Below are positions 62,649 through 64,000 of a stretch of 64,000 bases of DNA, in pieces. The position numbers were made by a program, and so were the translations under genes. A model generated the notes under the pieces. It was not told the DNA's origin and did not search any database. It saw only the letters and a list, made by a program, of their open reading frames with translations. The first letter of the stretch is position 1; the number at the start of each line of letters is the position of its first letter. The stretch comes from Methanoculleus sp. UBA374 (GTDB lineage: Archaea; Halobacteriota; Methanomicrobia; Methanomicrobiales; Methanoculleaceae): positions 119,708 through 183,707 of the forward strand of contig DAYL01000033.1 of assembly GCA_002508705.1 (NCBI GenBank), given 5' to 3'.

Positions 62649-62998
62649 ATATATCTTTTGTTGTTGAACGTGACCCCTCTTTCACTTACACGATCCATGG
62701 CCTTGTTGCAGTATCGGCGGTATCCGTTGCCATTGTCCGGGTATTGTTGAACAATAAACGATACCTATATCCCGGGTCGATACAATTACTCTTTGTGGAC
62801 GAAGAGTCCGCATACAACAGGATCGGAAGAGAGACCTTTGACGAGGTAGGATGGCTGTGATCCGCCACGGATAATCAGGACTGATGCGCGGACCCCAGTT
62901 ACCTTACCGGTGCTCATGTTAGTGCTGGTAACGTATCAAGGTTCGGGTAGGCTTGCCTCTACATAGGGGACTCGACCGATCGTCAGGAGACCAGTACC
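62649..62998 (+). other. Intergenic interval with a response-regulator stub
   Basis: Holds the receiver-domain fragment at 62765-62860. The rest is spacer; aataaacgat and tacctatat near 62753-62770 are weak TATA candidates. A short hairpin GGAC-GAAGA-GTCC overlaps the fragment at about 62798-62810. Confidence 0.4.
62765..62860 (+). pseudogene. Response regulator receiver domain remnant
   Basis: One frame reads SIQLLFVDEESAYNRIGRET and then FDEVGWL, stop. LLFVDEESA matches the first strand and acidic pocket of receiver domains (usually LYVDDEPxLL), with DE in place of the DD pair. Nothing of the rest of the domain (phosphorylated Asp, Lys) follows. Read as a decayed receiver module that once belonged with the PAS sensor. 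Confidence 0.45.
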
Positions 62999-63991
62999 AT
63001 GAAAACACAGATGGGTTACTTTGCATCTATTGAGCAGTACCGCCCCATGGATGCGCTTGAACAGGCAGTCAGAGCAGAAAATGTCGGTTTCGATTCTATC
63101 TGGGTAGACGACCACTTCCACCCCTGGTATCACACCAATGCACAGACGGGGCAGGCCTGGGCCTGGATGGGTGCAGCACTCCAGGCCACCAAGAAGGCGT
63201 TCTTCTCGACGTGCATCACCTGCCCGATCATGCGGTACAACCCGGGAGTCGTCGCACAGACGTTCGCCACCCTCCGGCAGATGTACCCCGGTCGTGTGGG
63301 CATTGCCGTGGGCGCCGGCGAGGCGTTGAACGAGGTGCCGGTCACCGGCGAGTGGCCGAGCGTACCGGTGCGGCAGGACATGACCGTCGAGGCCGTCGAA
63401 GTGATGCAGAAACTCTGGGAGAGCAAGGAGCCCGTCTCCTTCAAGGGCAAGTATTACACCTTCGACAAGGCGTTTCTGTACACCAAGCCCGACGACAAGG
63501 TTCCGCTCTACTTCAGCGGAATGGGTCCGAAGGGAGCACAGCTGGCAGGGAAGCACGCCGACCACCTCATGACGGTGTCTGCGCCGCCCTCCGTGCTGAA
63601 GAATGTCACCATCCCGAACTTCGAGAAAGGCGCCCGCGAGGCCGGGAAGGACCCGAGCAAGATGGAGCACGCCATGCTCGTCTGGTACTCGGTCGACGCC
63701 GACTATGACAAAGCCATTGAGGCACTGCGCTTCTGGGCCGGCTGCCTGGTTCCCGCCATGTTCAAATACAAGGTCTCCGATGCAAAGGAGGTCGAACTCC
63801 ATGCAAACCTTGTCGGACATGACATGATGAAGGACAACTTCATGGTCGCAACCGACGCCGAAGGGATGATCAAGGAGATCGAGCGGTTCAAGGCGGCAGG
63901 CATCACCCACTTCTGCCTCGGGAACTCCAGCCCGGACGTGAACGCCGGCATCGATATCTTCAAAGAGGTCATCCCCGCCGTCAAGGATTGA
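62999..63991 (+). CDS. adf: F420-dependent secondary alcohol dehydrogenase
   Basis: 330 residues, the length of the Methanoculleus enzyme. MKTQMGYFASIEQYRPMDAL, DDHFHPWYH, GEWPSVPVRQDMTVEAVEVM, LYFSGMGPKGAQLAGKHADH and LGNSSPDVNAGIDIFKEV are near-verbatim family signatures within the luciferase-like F420 oxidoreductase superfamily. It oxidises secondary alcohols such as 2-propanol and passes electrons to coenzyme F420, letting the methanogen use alcohols as electron donors. Likely a single gene. CAGGAG just before the ATG is the ribosome binding site. Confidence 0.95.
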   Translation: MKTQMGYFASIEQYRPMDALEQAVRAENVGFDSIWVDDHFHPWYHTNAQTGQAWAWMGAALQATKKAFFSTCITCPIMRYNPGVVAQTFATLRQMYPGRVGIAVGAGEALNEVPVTGEWPSVPVRQDMTVEAVEVMQKLWESKEPVSFKGKYYTFDKAFLYTKPDDKVPLYFSGMGPKGAQLAGKHADHLMTVSAPPSVLKNVTIPNFEKGAREAGKDPSKMEHAMLVWYSVDADYDKAIEALRFWAGCLVPAMFKYKVSDAKEVELHANLVGHDMMKDNFMVATDAEGMIKEIERFKAAGITHFCLGNSSPDVNAGIDIFKEVIPAVKD

Positions 63992-64000
63992 ACCGGGCTT

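Overview
The window looks like chromosome of a hydrogenotrophic methanogen of the order Methanomicrobiales, most probably Methanoculleus. The strongest pointer is the right-hand gene (62999-63991). It encodes a 330-residue protein that I recognise as the F420-dependent secondary alcohol dehydrogenase Adf, characterised from Methanoculleus thermophilicus. Supporting signs are an FmdE-family gene, corrinoid-protein genes, archaeal type IV pilins, DUF3344/PEGA/PKD surface proteins, a PGF-CTERM-like tail, AT-rich TATA-type promoters in short spacers, and high-GC coding sequence. Layout: 1-1230 (minus) holds a partial DUF364/DUF4213 gene and an FmdE-family gene. 1433-4234 (plus) holds two paralogous membrane proteins, a 63-residue hydrophobic peptide with a very strong ribosome binding site, and a radical SAM protein. 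4587-9266 (minus) is a type IV pilus assembly operon (ATPase, membrane platform, two pilin-like proteins). 9532-16161 contains an array of four pilin genes and a Yip1-like membrane protein, bracketed by two nearly identical copies of a gate-domain membrane protein gene. 16218-25212 holds a giant 2546-residue multidomain surface protein and a smaller DUF3344 protein. 25.2-29.98 kb is an accessory, decayed region: MNT nucleotidyltransferase with a HEPN stub, TnpB remnant, HicAB toxin-antitoxin, a frameshifted DUF4143 ATPase and several repeats and hairpins. 29987-38672 (minus) has three more DUF3344-type exported proteins with a MacB/LolD-like ABC transporter embedded among them. 39376-50101 (plus) carries a PGF-CTERM-like small protein, a FecBCD-type metal or corrinoid uptake system, CobN, a lipoprotein and a fused ChlI-ChlD ATPase, which together look like cobalt uptake and insertion for corrinoids. 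50109-59726 (minus) holds purB and cooC, then the block acsB-acsD-acsC-acsV(RACo)-core methionine synthase. 59978-62860 is a PAS sensor gene split by an IS256-family element, followed by a response-regulator stub. 62999-63991 is adf. How the genes work together: the corrinoid block is the most interesting part. It has the acetyl-CoA synthase, both subunits of the corrinoid iron-sulfur protein, the reductive activator of that protein and a MetE-core (MesB-like) methionine synthase, joined by four-base overlaps, but no carbon monoxide dehydrogenase gene in the window. The likely role is supplying methyl groups, from acetyl-CoA cleavage or from methyl-tetrahydrosarcinapterin, to homocysteine. The neighbouring cobaltochelatase and uptake genes would supply the corrinoid. 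The cooC gene next to it starts behind a duplicated copy of the purB promoter and first 23 codons. Limits: everything here was read by eye. Domain boundaries are approximate, and absence of a gene refers only to this window.
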